This document shows positions 32,987-43,530 of a stretch of DNA of 64,000 bases, piece by piece. The notes beneath the pieces are model-generated. The model searched no databases. It was given only the letters and a program-made list of their open reading frames with translations, and was not told the DNA's origin. Made by a program: the position numbers and the translations under genes. Every line of letters starts with the position of its first letter. Position 1 is the first letter of the stretch. The DNA lies in NCBI GenBank assembly GCA_023052935.1, contig CM041292.1, positions 177,216,111-177,280,110 of the forward strand, in the 5' to 3' direction. The DNA comes from Piezodorus guildinii. Lineage: Eukaryota; Arthropoda; Insecta; Hemiptera; Pentatomidae.

Positions 32987-33230
32987 TTCTATTTTATTGA
33001 TAATTAAGTATTCTACAAAATGAAAAATAAAAACACATTGAAATTGGTTCAGAACTGGCAGAGATATAGCGTTTCGAAATTAGCAGTGGTTATATGCCAT
33101 TATCCTTTGAATTGTTTATTGCTTTTCATATTACTTAATCGCCTATCAACAGCTATATAAACAGTTTTACCCTAATATTGTCAATATTGGAAATAATTAC
33201 AGCGTTTTCACCTTTATATATATTATCTAT
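32481..33230 (+). repeat. Unknown repeat R2, interrupted by SINE III and (TA)n
   Basis: R2 sequence follows the SINE at 32814-32935 (GCTTACGTTTCAAGATGCGT), then (TA)n at 32947-32984, then the right part from about 33010 (TTCTACAAAATGAAAAATAA; TTAGCAGTGGTTATATGCCA). Relative to the 28.7 kb copy the middle is deleted. This copy shows the empty site for the R1 insertion at 29214-30105. Confidence 0.68.
32496..32813 (+). mobile_element. tRNA-derived SINE, family III, full length
   Basis: It begins GGGGAGCGGCGTGGTCTAGT (A-box region), with the canonical B box GGGTTCGAATCC at about 32551-32562, then a non-tRNA body and a T-rich 3' end. The perfect 15-bp duplication TATTATTTTCAATAA lies at 32481-32495 and 32814-32828. 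This is the best-preserved SINE in the window. The 84-codon frame through it is spurious. Confidence 0.95.
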
Positions 33231-33662
33231 AGGGCAGGTAAACAAGAGAGGCTATGATACAGTGGACTAGATTGAAGACCTGAGGTTTGACTTTAATCCA
33301 AATGATTTGGAGCCCGCCCGAAATAGCTAGTTCAGGTTCTGGCTAATACTGTCTCAGCCAACGGTGGGTTTAGAGTATTTGCTTCCATCTATCTTATCAA
33401 ATCTTAGGTAATTGACAAGTTTAGTTTGAATTATACGAGTATTTAAGAGTAGAAAGTATGTATAAAAAGAACCATAAGATGGTTCGGTTGGCTGTGTAAA
33501 TTATTACCAAAATCAGTTAAAACAATAATTTTACAACAATATTAAATATACTGTGGAACCAAAGTTTGTAGATCCACATTGCGACAATAAAAATTTTCAA
33601 GAATGAATGTAAGGGTTTCGTGTTGAGAAATATATGGATGAATATCGCCATAAAGGAGTAAT
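33231..33662. other. Unassigned sequence
   Basis: No feature recognised. Confidence 0.4.
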
Positions 33663-33675
33663 ACTTAAGAATGAT

Positions 33676-33957
33676 GGGGACACTTGTAGCTGGGTGGTTA
33701 GCATAACAGCCTCCTGTGCCAAAGGTCACGCGTTCAAACCCGCAAGTGGCCCTACGATTTTTTATTGGGAAATTAAATCCGTAGTTATGCCGTCCTTCGG
33801 AGGGAACGTTAAAACGTGGTCCCGAGCCTGTGCGATGTCAGGTACTCGTTAAAGATCCCTATCCTAATAAAACCTGGATAGGCAAAATTTAATACTCCCA
33901 CTGTAGCATCGTCCATTGTAGCATAAAGTGACGTTAAATAAATAAACAAACAAACAA
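33676..33957 (+). mobile_element. tRNA-derived SINE, family I, full length
   Basis: The head carries TAGCTGGGTGGTTAGC (A box) and GCGTTCAAACCC (B box). The body runs through CCGTCCTTCGGAGGGAACGT and CCTGGATAGGCAAAATTT, and the tail is AAATAAACAAACAAACAA. The perfect 13-bp duplication ACTTAAGAATGAT lies at 33663-33675 and 33958-33970. Confidence 0.95.
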
Positions 33958-34007
33958 ACTTAAGAATGATTTTTTTAGATCACCAACGCAGAAGGGGATC
34001 CAATTTT

Positions 34008-34836
34008 ACTTCCAGTTACCTATATATGAAATATATAATAAGTATTGAGATCATGAAAATTTTCGAATTCGTATGTGTGTAGGTAGCTCCCGGACGTAAA
34101 CGAAAAGTCCTATGAAAATGAAATTTCATATTTAAAACAACTATAAGCCCGTGATGTTACAGAAACTTTAAAAAAAAATCAGCTAACCAGAAGAGCCACT
34201 TTATACTATGCATTTTGGACCTTTTTACGATTTTCTCAAATATGGCTCTAGCGATTTTGATTAAACTTGCTATATTGATACAAAATTTAATGAGCTTTAA
34301 TATGATGTAGGTTTCATTCTCATTGAAATAGTCTGACAGGGCTTTAATGCTGATAGTTTTAATTTGCTTCCCCAAAAGTATCTTCAATTTTGTACATTCG
34401 AAAAAATTAACCATTTCATGTTGTTAGCATTGATTAAAAAACCGCTAAATATATAAGTTGAATGAACTTGATAATGAACTGAAAGAGAAAAGTGCAAAAG
34501 AATTTGTTTATATAGGAAACGTAATATTTATGTATAATATATCGTTGGAAAGCTAAAAAAATTAGAAAAAATATTATGATTACTTATTTACAAAGTTTTA
34601 TAAAATAATATAAGATATGCACAAAGTTGTAAAATGTAATAAAGAGAGATGAAAAGCGGATAAAATTACCTGATTTTTTAAAAATATTAATATAATAGAT
34701 TATTCGATAAAACACATGTTTTTATAGAAAATCAATTTAATTAATACTTTAAACTAATTTCATCTCTAACGGTATTTAAAAATTCTTAAATTGGTTTTAA
34801 CAAGGGGGAGTGAAAGTCGTGTGTTGCGCGCACCAG
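34008..34836 (+). mobile_element. R1 Helentron-like element, full length
   Basis: The 5' end ACTTCCAGTTACCTATATAT follows a T-run. The 3' end is GGGGGAGTGAAAGT then CGTGTGTTGCGCGCACCAGA. Only six T separate it from the next R1 copy in the same orientation. The 85-codon minus-strand frame is not a gene. Confidence 0.9.
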
Positions 34837-34842
34837 ATTTTT

Positions 34843-35042
34843 ACTTTCACTTACCTATATATGAAATATATAATAGGGGAAAGTATTGCGATCGTGAAAA
34901 TTTTCGAATTCGTTTGTGTGTGGTAGCTCCCGGACGTTAACGAAAAGTTCTATATAACTGGGATTACATATTTAAAACGACTATACGCCCGTGATGTTAC
35001 AGCATTTTTTAAAAATCTAAATCAGTTAACCAGAAGAGCCAG
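34843..35042 (+). mobile_element. R1 element, 5' part, head-to-tail with previous copy
   Basis: It begins ACTTTCACTTACCTATATAT and follows the consensus through ACTATACGCCCGTGATGTTA to AACCAGAAGAGCCA, where it is cut off and SINE I sequence follows. Six T bases join it to the preceding copy. Confidence 0.9.
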
Positions 35043-35099
35043 ATGGCTCTATCTTTGCTTTTAGCGAGTAAAAATCCTTGGTTATTTCGTCCTTCAAAA

Positions 35100-35458
35100 G
35101 ATTCTGTTATGTTAGCCACTACTCTACAGGTGACCCTCGATGCATTCAGCAAGGTGTTAAAGATTAATATACCCAAGGTCACGGGTTCCAGTCCGGCAGA
35201 TTCAAACACCTTGTTGAATGTATTAAAGGTCACCTGTGGAGTAGTGGCTAGCATAACAGCCTTCTATACTTAAGGTCGCAAGTCCAAAACCAGCAGATCG
35301 CCTAATATTTGTGCACCACAGGTGACTCTTAAAAGATTTAAAAAGTGGAACTCGTAAAAGATCCCTATCTTAAGTAAACCTGGATAGACAAAACTTAAGA
35401 CTCCCGCTGCACCGTCGGATTAAGCACAGTAACATAAAGCGACGTTAAATGGATAAAC
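35100..35458 (+). mobile_element. SINE family I with an inverted extra head
   Basis: A + strand SINE I runs from about 35228 (GGTCACCTGTGGAGTAGTGG) to the tail at 35458. Upstream, 35113-35160 carries the same head in reverse (GCCACTACTCTACAGGTGAC), giving a head-to-head pair with arms of about 40 bp. The B box is degraded (AAGTCCAAAACC). Confidence 0.7.
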
Positions 35459-35534
35459 AACAACAAGATTTAATAAAAATGTTATGCTCTTGGTAGCAAA
35501 ACCTGATTAAATTGAATGTATAAAATGGGCACAA

Positions 35535-35670
35535 GAAATTATGAAATTGACTGAAAAAAATATGAATTTGATAGAAAAAAGTATGAATTTGACTGAAACA
35601 AATTATGAATTCGATTGAAAAAATTATGAATTTGACTGAAAAAATCATGAATTTTTATGAATTTTTTTAT
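35535..35670. repeat. Short tandem repeat, unit about 22 bp
   Basis: About six imperfect units built on TATGAATTTGACTGAAAAAA, with spacing varying by one or two bases. The 67-codon minus-strand frame (repeats of FFxQIHxF) is a product of this repeat. Confidence 0.85.
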
Positions 35671-35915
35671 GAAAAGCTATATAATGTATTAGAGTTCCAA
35701 GCATGTTTTTGTTTATATCCACTCTCACTTGAGATGTAAGTAGAATAAATACAAAGGTGTTCCGATTTCAGTTGGTGTAGAGGTTGTACAGTAATGTTCT
35801 TGTACACTGAATAATGCCCCTTCACATCTGTTCTTCAATTTAGGCCACTGGCCAAGTCTGTTTAAATAACTGCCCTATTTCGTCTAGTCTGGGTATATAT
35901 AAACGTGTACTCACA
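35671..35915. other. Unassigned sequence
   Basis: No feature recognised before the (TA)n array. Confidence 0.4.
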
Positions 35916-35918
35916 AAT

Positions 35919-35924
35919 ATATAT

Positions 35925-35990
<66 letters not shown>
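35919..35990. repeat. (TA)n microsatellite
   Basis: About 35 TA units with one interruption at about 35935. Confidence 0.97.
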
Positions 35991-35992
<2 letters not shown>

Positions 35993-36020
35993 AGAAATTA
36001 ATTCATCGACCCTTTTGTAT

Positions 36021-36252
<232 letters not shown>

Positions 36253-36382
36253 ATTTCGACTGTAGCATCGTCCGATTAGTAGCTTATGTTTATGACTTTT
36301 TTGCTAAAATCATTTGCTTTCCAACAATATATTATACATTTCTTTTACTTAGCTTGTTATGCAATTTATTTTATCATTTTTT

Positions 36383-36655
36383 TTTTCTAGTGGCGCAACA
36401 GGCCGTGTTAGCCCTAGGCCTCGCGGATTTAACTCCTGGGAGATTACACTCAACGATTCTCGATACATTTTGTAGTGTAGGGTCATCACTCCCTACGCCT
36501 TATTTTGTAAGTGGCTACCATTTGGCTGACGGTCCCACATACCTAGGGGAGAGTGAATCCTCATTAATTAAATGCTTGAGAAAACGTTCCTCCGGAACTG
36601 GGTTTTCGAACTTAAAACCTTTAGCACGAGAAACAAGCGCGCTAGCTACTTAGGC
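36383..36655 (-). mobile_element. tRNA-derived SINE, family II, diverged
   Basis: The + strand reads TCTAGTGGCGCAACAGGCCG at its tail and AAGCGCGCTAGCTACTTAGG at its head. The B-box area is weak (GGTTTTCGAACTT). No duplication confirmed. Confidence 0.85.
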
Positions 36656-37199
36656 AAAATATTTATATCGTAAAATCATTCCTAAAGAACGAGTGCCACA
36701 AAAGCTCTGAATTTTTGTGTTAACTAGATCAAAATATTTAAGACAAGGATGAATCTGGGATGTTAGGGACAGCAATCTTTTCACTTAACTCTATCTATCT
36801 ATTTATCTCTCTCTCTCTTTCTCACGTGTGTGTGTTGTGTATGTGTGAGTGTATGTGTATGTGTATGTGTTTAATATATTCATATGTACACAATAAAAAT
36901 AAAAATATAAAGAAAGTTAAAGTTAAGTAAAATAGAAATATAGAATGTAGTACTCACTACTGCATTGTTGAAGAAAAAACTTACCTGTAATAAAAAAAAT
37001 CATAATTTAGTATAACATATAAAGTAAAATTATAAGACGATACATAAAATATGTTGCCAAGAGTGTAATTTAATCTACCACTAAAAGATAGTGTTATGTT
37101 TGTTTCCTTATTATTTTGTTAATGTTAGAGTTTCTATTGAAGTTTGATAGTTGACACTTTTAGGTAGCTGCTAGAAACAAAGTCTGCATAATATTGTTT
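36656..37199. other. Unassigned AT-rich sequence
   Basis: A mixed microsatellite (TCTA/TC/TG) lies at about 36785-36870. Nothing else recognised. Confidence 0.45.
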
Positions 37200-37593
37200 A
37201 CAATTGAGACGTTGATTTCCAAAAGGTACTATATCCATTCTAGGAAATTTTACAGGAAGCGCGAATATCTCTCATTACTATATTATTAAACCAGCTAATT
37301 TGGGTGTTTTTGCCTTAAAATTTAGATTTTTTTTTTACTATAATAATAACATCATATTAAAGTTATGAAATAAATTTTTTTAGAATGATTTGGAACGAAA
37401 ATAAATGCGTAATTAGTACTTTTAGAAAATGGCCGCATTTCTAAATCGCATTTTTTAAGGACTTGAGAATTCATTAGATAGCATCAAATAGAATACTTAG
37501 ATAAAACTAAATGATGAGAATACAAATATGTAAAAAAATCATTTTCGTTAAAAATGTCCTTTAGTACCTTTTGGAAATCAACGTCCCAATTGT
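37200..37593. mobile_element. MITE with 32-bp terminal inverted repeats
   Basis: 394 bp. The ends match as inverted repeats with one mismatch: the left begins ACAATTGAGACGTTGATTTC and continues CAAAAGGTACTA (37200-37231); the right is its complement (37562-37593). The interior is AT-rich with no coding capacity. No obvious target duplication. The superfamily is not evident from the termini. A related left half lies at 17605-17770. Confidence 0.85.
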
Positions 37594-37649
37594 TCGTCAA
37601 TGGTGCATTTTAATACAGAGAACAAAAATGAGCATTATCAAGATACTTT

Positions 37650-38490
37650 ACTTTAACTTAACTATAAATGAAATATATAGAAAGGAAAAGTTTGTTTATT
37701 TAACGCCACTTTATGCTACTGAGACCTAAATTTTGCCAATCCAGTTATAATTAGGATAAGTATCTTTAACGAGTACTTGAGATCCCACAGGCTAGGGACC
37801 ACCTTTTTACGTCCCTTCCGAAGGACAGCATAACTAAGGATTTTTTACTCCCATTAAAAAATCCTAGGGCCACCTGCCTCTGTGAACCCGTGGCATTGGG
37901 CATAGAAGGCTGTTATGCTAACCAGTATATTATAGGTGACCCCAGTAAAGGGAGGTATTGATATCGTGAAACTTTACGAATTCCAGTTTTCAACGGAAAT
38001 ACACGTCTTAGGTTCCTCTGAGTCCACATGACCAAGTTACGCGAAAAGGTCTGTGTGTTTGTGGTAGGTCCAACACAAAAAAAATGAAGTCTTACGAAAC
38101 TGAAATTCTGTATATAACAACAATATAAGCCCAAGATATTACAGCAACTTTTTCATAAAAATCTGCCAACCAGAAGAGCCAATTTATACCGTGCCTTTTG
38201 CACTTTTTTACAATTTTCTCCAAATATCTCACGGTTTTAATTAAACTCGCTATATCGATGTTACATTTGATGGGTATTGATATCATATAGGATTCATTTT
38301 AATTTAAATAGTCTGACAGGAATCAAATGCCAATATTTTAATTTTTTTTCTGTAATCTAAAGTACCTTTTTGCAGATTAAAAAAATTAACTATATGATAT
38401 TATTAGCAATGATAAAAACGGCTAAATAAATATACATTTGAACGAATTTCATAACCAACAAATGAATAAAAAAGGCTTTCATCTCATACA
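37650..38490 (+). mobile_element. R1 Helentron-like element, split by SINE I
   Basis: The 5' end ACTTTAACTTAACTATAAAT is at 37650-37690, interrupted by a SINE, and resumes at about 37955 with TATTGATATCGTGAAAC and the usual interior. It fades near 38490 before the 3' end. Confidence 0.82.
37691..37950 (-). mobile_element. tRNA-derived SINE, family I, nested in R1
   Basis: The tail TTTGTTTATTTAACGCCACT is at the left; the body contains CCTTCCGAAGGACAGCATAA; the head ends ACCAGTATATTATAGGTGAC at the right. Imperfect flanking repeats (AAAGGAAAAG / AAAGGGAGG) fit an aged duplication. The SINE is younger than this R1 copy. Confidence 0.85.
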
Positions 38491-38578
38491 CAAAGTTGTA
38501 AAAGAACACAGCCATGTTCGAAGTCGGACCCAGAAAAGTCATAGTCTAATGCCTTTGTATACGATTATTTAAGTTATA

Positions 38579-38872
38579 CAGGATCACTTGTAGCTGGGTG
38601 GCTAGCGTAACAGCCTCCTATGCCAAACGTCACGGGTTCAAATCCGCAGGTTATCCTAGGATTTTTTAATGGGAGTAAAAAATCCTTAGTTACACCGTCC
38701 TTCGGAGGAGGCGTTAAAAGGTGGTCCCGAGCCTGTGCGATGCCATCAGGTACTCGTTAAAGATCCCTATCCTAATAAAACCTGGATAGGCAAAATTTAG
38801 GAGTCCCACTGTAGCATCGTCCGATTAGCCATAGTAGCATAAAGTGACGTTAAATAAATAAATAAAATAAAA
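38579..38872 (+). mobile_element. tRNA-derived SINE, family I, full length
   Basis: A box TAGCTGGGTGGCTAGC; B box CGGGTTCAAATCC. The body runs through CCGTCCTTCGGAGGAGGCGT and CCATCAGGTACTCGTTAAAG, with the tail TAAATAAATAAATAAAATAA. The perfect 12-bp duplication ATTTAAGTTATA lies at 38567-38578 and 38873-38884. Confidence 0.95.
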
Positions 38873-38884
38873 ATTTAAGTTATA

Positions 38885-39288
38885 TATTTCTAAAAGTAAG
38901 GTTGCGGTAGGTCGCTACTAGAGTGCGCCACATCTGCTCTTCCTTAATTTAGCGACTAGATGAGGTCAGAGAATATATCCGGTTTTCGATATCTATTTCC
39001 GGAAGGACGCAAGCTGTGATATTGTCCACTGTCACCTCAATCCTAGATCTTTACGACCCTTAATAATATTAATGCCCTCTGTCCGCACCGAACTATAATT
39101 TATTTCTACCTTGTTCCGTAGGTCTAACATCTCGAGGGTAGTAGGAAGTGAGTTCATCTAACTGGCAACCTTGGTAATTTATGGAATACGCTATCATATA
39201 ATGGGTTTGACTAATACAAAATAATAAATAAGCATAACCTCTTTCAAGGCGGAATTCGAATAGTTTCGAAATAAAAACAAAACAACAA
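38885..39288. other. Unassigned sequence
   Basis: Moderately GC-rich around 38900-39080; no frame or motif recognised. Confidence 0.4.
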
Positions 39289-39783
39289 TCTGGTGCACGC
39301 ATCAATTTCATCAATTTTCAAATTCCTTCCGATTTGAATAATCATTAATTTCTAAGAAAACAATCATTATCAATTTATAATTAAGCTTAAGCCCTGTCAG
39401 ACTATTTCAATCAGAATAAAGCTTATAAAATTTTACATCGATATAGCGAGTCTAATCAAAATCGTTAGGGCAGTTTTTGAGGAAATCGTAAAAAGGTGCA
39501 AAATGCATAGTGTCAAGTTGCTCTTCTGGTTAGCTGATTTTGTAAAAAAGTTGCAGTAACATCTCGGGCGTATAGTTGTCTTAAACGTGAAATTTCAGTG
39601 TCATAGTACTTTTTGTTTTCGCGTTATACTTATCACACACGTTTGTTCACACAAACCTTTTTGTGGGACTTGGTTATTTGGACTCAATGGACCTTAAAAC
39701 GGGTATTTCCGTTGACAAGTGGAATTTTTCACGATAACGATACTTTACCTTACTATATATTTCATACATAGGTAAGTGAAAGC
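39289..39783 (-). mobile_element. R1 deletion derivative, about 495 bp
   Basis: The 3' end (TCTGGTGCACGCATC) and 5' end (GGTAAGTGAAAGC) are present. About 400 bp near the 3' side is missing, so the end passes directly into AAGCCCTGTCAGACTATTTC. Confidence 0.82.
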
Positions 39784-39870
39784 AATAAATAACATTGAGT
39801 TAAATCATTAAAAGACTAAAGTAACGAGATAATGCAGGATGCCTCGGTGAGGGATGGGAATAATAAGAAT

Positions 39871-39871
<1 letters not shown>

Positions 39872-39926
<55 letters not shown>
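39872..39926. repeat. (TA)n microsatellite
   Basis: About 26 TA units between two R1 copies. Confidence 0.96.
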
Positions 39927-39930
<4 letters not shown>

Positions 39931-39941
39931 TGTTAATTTTT

Positions 39942-40898
39942 ATTTTCACTTACTATATATAGTATTGCGATCGTGAAATTTTTCGAATTCCAGTTTTCAA
40001 CGGAAATACATGTTTCAGGGTTCCCAGAGTCCAAATAACCAAGTCCCGCAAAAAGTCTATGTGTGGTAAGTCCCGTGCGGAAACTGTAAGTCATATGAAA
40101 CTGAAATTTCATATTTAAGACAAATAATTACATTTGTAAATTTCAATAAATAAATATAAAAAAAAAAAAGAAAGATAAATATACGCCCGAGACGTTACAA
40201 AACCTTTTTCATCAAAATGAGCTTACTAGAAGTGCCACTTTATACCATGCATTTTGCACCTTTTTTCTATTTTCTTGAAAACGGTTACGACGATTTTGAT
40301 TAAACTCGCTATATCGATGTAAAATTTAATGGGTTTTAATATCATGTAGGTTTAATTCTGATTGAAATCGTCTGACAGGGCTTAAATGCCGATATTTCAA
40401 ATTTTACGATAAATTTTCTTTTTCTAAACTACCTTTAATTTTGTTGATTCTTTAAAAATAACTATATTATCTAGTTACTACTGATAAAAAACAGGTAAAT
40501 ATATAAACTGAATGAATTCGATACCCAACTAAAGGATAAAACATAAAACATATTTTTTAAATGAAATTTTTCGTTTTTGAACATAACAGTAATATATTTG
40601 AACAGAACAGTAATATACATGTATGATATACCGTTGGAAAGCTAAAGATTTTAGAAAAAATATTATCTCAGACACAAGATTTTAGAAGTTAATAGAGAGT
40701 AATGAAAAGATGATAAAACTAACGGATTATTTTAGATAATAATATAATAGATTTTTTAATAAAACACATGTTTCTATATAAATTCGATTTAATTAATTCT
40801 TTAATAGTTTCACGTATATTTATCTCTAACTGTGTTTGAAAATTCTTTCATTGATTTTAAAAATGGAGGTAAGTGAAAGTCGTGTGTTGCCCGCAAGA
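39942..40898 (+). mobile_element. R1 Helentron-like element with LINE tail insertion
   Basis: The 5' end is TTTTCACTTACTATATATAG; the 3' end GGTAAGTGAAAGT then CGTGTGTTGCCCGCAAGA has a two-base loss at the CCAGA terminus. A 46-bp LINE tail is inserted at 40127-40172. Confidence 0.88.
40127..40172 (+). mobile_element. Extremely truncated LINE J1 insertion, about 46 bp
   Basis: TTTGTAAATTTCAATAAATA plus an A-run is the 3' end of the J1 LINEs and is absent from other R1 copies. It is flanked by AGACAAATA (40118-40126) and AGATAAATA (40173-40181), a 9-bp duplication with one difference. Only the polyadenylation signal and tail were copied in. Confidence 0.85.
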
Positions 40899-41009
40899 TT
40901 TTTAAATTTAAATTAGTCTTATGAAACAAATTTCTTTCATTTCCATCATCAAACCACGATTTAATTTATTCAATTTGTAATTAATTTAGCAGGAAAATGA
41001 AGTTGTTTT

Positions 41010-41155
41010 TTATTCATGTAACATCACTTCATGCTGCTTTAGCTGATTCGACGATGCTACAGAGAGAGTCCTAAATTGTTCGTATCCAAGCTTAATTAGG
41101 ATAGGGATCTTTAACGAGGACCTGACGTCGCACAGGCTCGGGTCCACTAGGTTTT
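41010..41155 (-). mobile_element. tRNA-derived SINE, family I, tail half
   Basis: TTATTCATGTAACATCACTT, ACGATGCTACAGAGAGAGTC and TTAACGAGGACCTGACGTCG mark the tail half of the SINE. It stops at GGTCCAC and is followed by a TA-rich array (41157-41200). Confidence 0.8.
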
Positions 41156-41200
41156 ATATATATATATATATAATATATAAATATATATATATGTATGTAT

Positions 41201-41549
41201 GTATATATTTTACTATTATTCAGACAAGAGTATATCTTAGATACGATTGCATGGCGATAGCTATAGCCAGCGATAACGACGGACGGCTTGAATCATAAGC
41301 TCAATTACACCACGTTTCATAATCATCTTCAATAATTAATTATCCATTGTTTTGAGTCCATTATAAATGTTAATTTTTAAATTTTACATTAGTCTTGTGA
41401 AATAATTTGTATTCATTTCCATTGTTAAAGTTTAATGTATTCAATTTGGTATTAATTTAGAAGAAAAATAAACTCGGTTAAAGTCATCCTTGGAATTATT
41501 TATTTTTTAAGAATTTATTAAAAAACAAATAAATAACAATATTGTATTA
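41201..41549. other. Unassigned sequence
   Basis: No feature recognised. Confidence 0.4.
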
Positions 41550-42017
41550 TCTTGTGCTCGCAACACAAGACTTTCACTTACCTAGGTTGCTAAAATTGAT
41601 TTAAGAATTTTTAAATTATTTTTTTAGATATGAAAAAAGATCAAAGAATTAATGACATCATGTTTTGATAGAAACATGTGTATTATTAAATAATCTATTT
41701 TTTTTATCTACTACAATTAGTTACTTTTATAGGCTTCTTATCACTCTCCATTGACTTTTACAATTATGTGTATTGTATAATATTTTTCTAAAATCTTTAG
41801 CTTCCCAGCGGTATATTTTTCATCTATATTACAATTCTTGTACACACACGAAAAATGCATAAAAAAATATTTCTGCTCTTTTCTCCTTTAGTTGGTTATC
41901 AGATTCGTTCAACTTATATATTTAGCTGGTTTAAGCATTGCTAATCAGATGATATAGTTAATTTTATGAAGCCTAAAAAATTAAAGGTACTTTAGAGAAA
42001 GAAAATTTGAAATATCG

Positions 42018-43414
42018 TCTGGGTAAAATCATGGAATGACCTTAAACGACTCTATTCCATTTTAGAGACTTTTCAGATAATCCCGGACCACCAGTTTGGA
42101 TTTCGCTCATCCCACTCTACCATCCAACAATGTCATCGTGTGGTGGATGTTGTCTCATCTGCACTGGAAGGCGTATTGTACTGCACGGGAGCCTTTCTCG
42201 AAGTGGAACAGGCCTTTGACCGAGTTTGGTACCCAGGACAGCTTTACAAACTCCGCAAAATACCTTCCTTTTACATACTACCTACTCATCCAGTCCTACC
42301 TCTCTAAGAAATCCTTCAAAACAATCCAGAATAGTTCCTATTTATCCCTTTTTACTCATTCTGCAAGATCGTGTTCATTGTAGGAGAAGACCAGTTGGTC
42401 CCAAATGTTAGAGATCATTAATAACATTTATTTTATTCTATTCTGCTGATGTCCCTCAAGGTAGTAGGGACCCATCCTTCCTAGGACCCAATCCATGTTC
42501 CTAGGACCCATCCTTTACAGAGTCTATTAAGCTGATATCCCAACCCATCCCAATTCCTCCCTTTCTACCTATGCTGATGACACTTGTGTGTTATCAGTCA
42601 ATAACGATCCTACTGTTGCCTCTCAAACTCTACAATCCCACTTCAGAGACCTTGAGGTATGGTGTCAGAATTGGTGAATCAAAATCAATTCCAACAAATT
42701 ACCTATACCCTTCGTCGTAAACCTATGGCATCCTGTCTTACAGTGTCCTTTAACAATATTCCGCTTGTCCCGGTTGAACAGATTCACTATATAGGACTCC
42801 TTCTTGACAAACGTTTAACATAGAATACGTACACAAGACTGAAACGACAAGAAACTGCCCGCCGCTTTCGCTTACATCAACATTTACTGGACAGGCGCTA
42901 TAACCTTCCACTTATCAACGAAAGGCTCACCTATATCACCATCATAAGGCCTATCTGGACTTACGGAGTTGAGCTCTGGGCTCTTCTAAACCATCAAATT
43001 CTTCCCGTATTCAATCTTTACATTCCAAAAACCTTCGAAAAATCCTCAATGCTCCTTACTTTGTCACGAATAAACTCATACATAAAGACCTTAATATCCC
43101 ATATGTTGCTGATTTGGCCCAAACAAGATATTAATCCTTCCATGAGAAATTCCACTCCCACTCTAACCCACTAGTTTCAATCCTAGCTTCCTCTTTCATT
43201 AGTGACAATCCTCCGAAGCGTCTGAAAAGAAGATGGCCTCGAGACCTTCTAGTTTAGATTACCTAGTGGAGTCCTGCCGATGGGCATTTTCCCTTTATGT
43301 CTTTTTTAGGTATTTCTCTGTTATCTAATTTACTTGATGTATTAACTAATACAGTTGTAAATTTCAATTAATCATAATTAAACTATTTACTAATTTATTA
43401 ATTAAACTATTTAT

Positions 43415-43420
<6 letters not shown>
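42018..43420 (+). mobile_element. LINE J1 fragment, 5'-truncated, inserted in R1
   Basis: It starts in ORF2 just before the RT core (GGTAAAATC...; then HQFGFR at 42087 onward) and covers motif A (FLEVEQAFDRVW), a damaged motif B, YADD (42562-42590 region) and the C-terminus through RRWPRDLLV to the stop near 43256. Many frameshifts. A block of about 72 bp foreign to ORF2 sits at about 42365-42440 between two ATTCTGC repeats. The J1 3' UTR ends in a tail leading into (TA)n. Confidence 0.9.

Positions 43421-43478
<58 letters not shown>
43418..43478. repeat. (TA)n microsatellite at LINE tail
   Basis: About 28 TA units between the LINE tail and resumed R1 sequence; it probably grew from the A/T-rich tail. 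Confidence 0.95.
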
Positions 43479-43481
<3 letters not shown>

Positions 43482-43530
43482 ATTTAAGCCATGTGAGACC
43501 ATTTCAATATAGGTAATCGAAAGGAATAGT

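Larger units (their letters stand above)
41550..43530 (-). mobile_element. R1 element split by a LINE J1 insertion
   Basis: R1 starts at 41550 (TCTTGTGCTCGCAACACAAG) and runs to GAAATATCG at 42017. After the LINE it resumes at about 43474 with ATATCGGTATTTAAGCCATG and then fades. ATATCG at both junctions may be the remains of a target duplication. R1 is therefore older than this LINE. Confidence 0.8.

Noticed and set aside
35445..35648. 67-codon frame with periodic Phe/Ile/His
   Set aside because: It is a translation of the 22-bp tandem repeat and AT-rich DNA.
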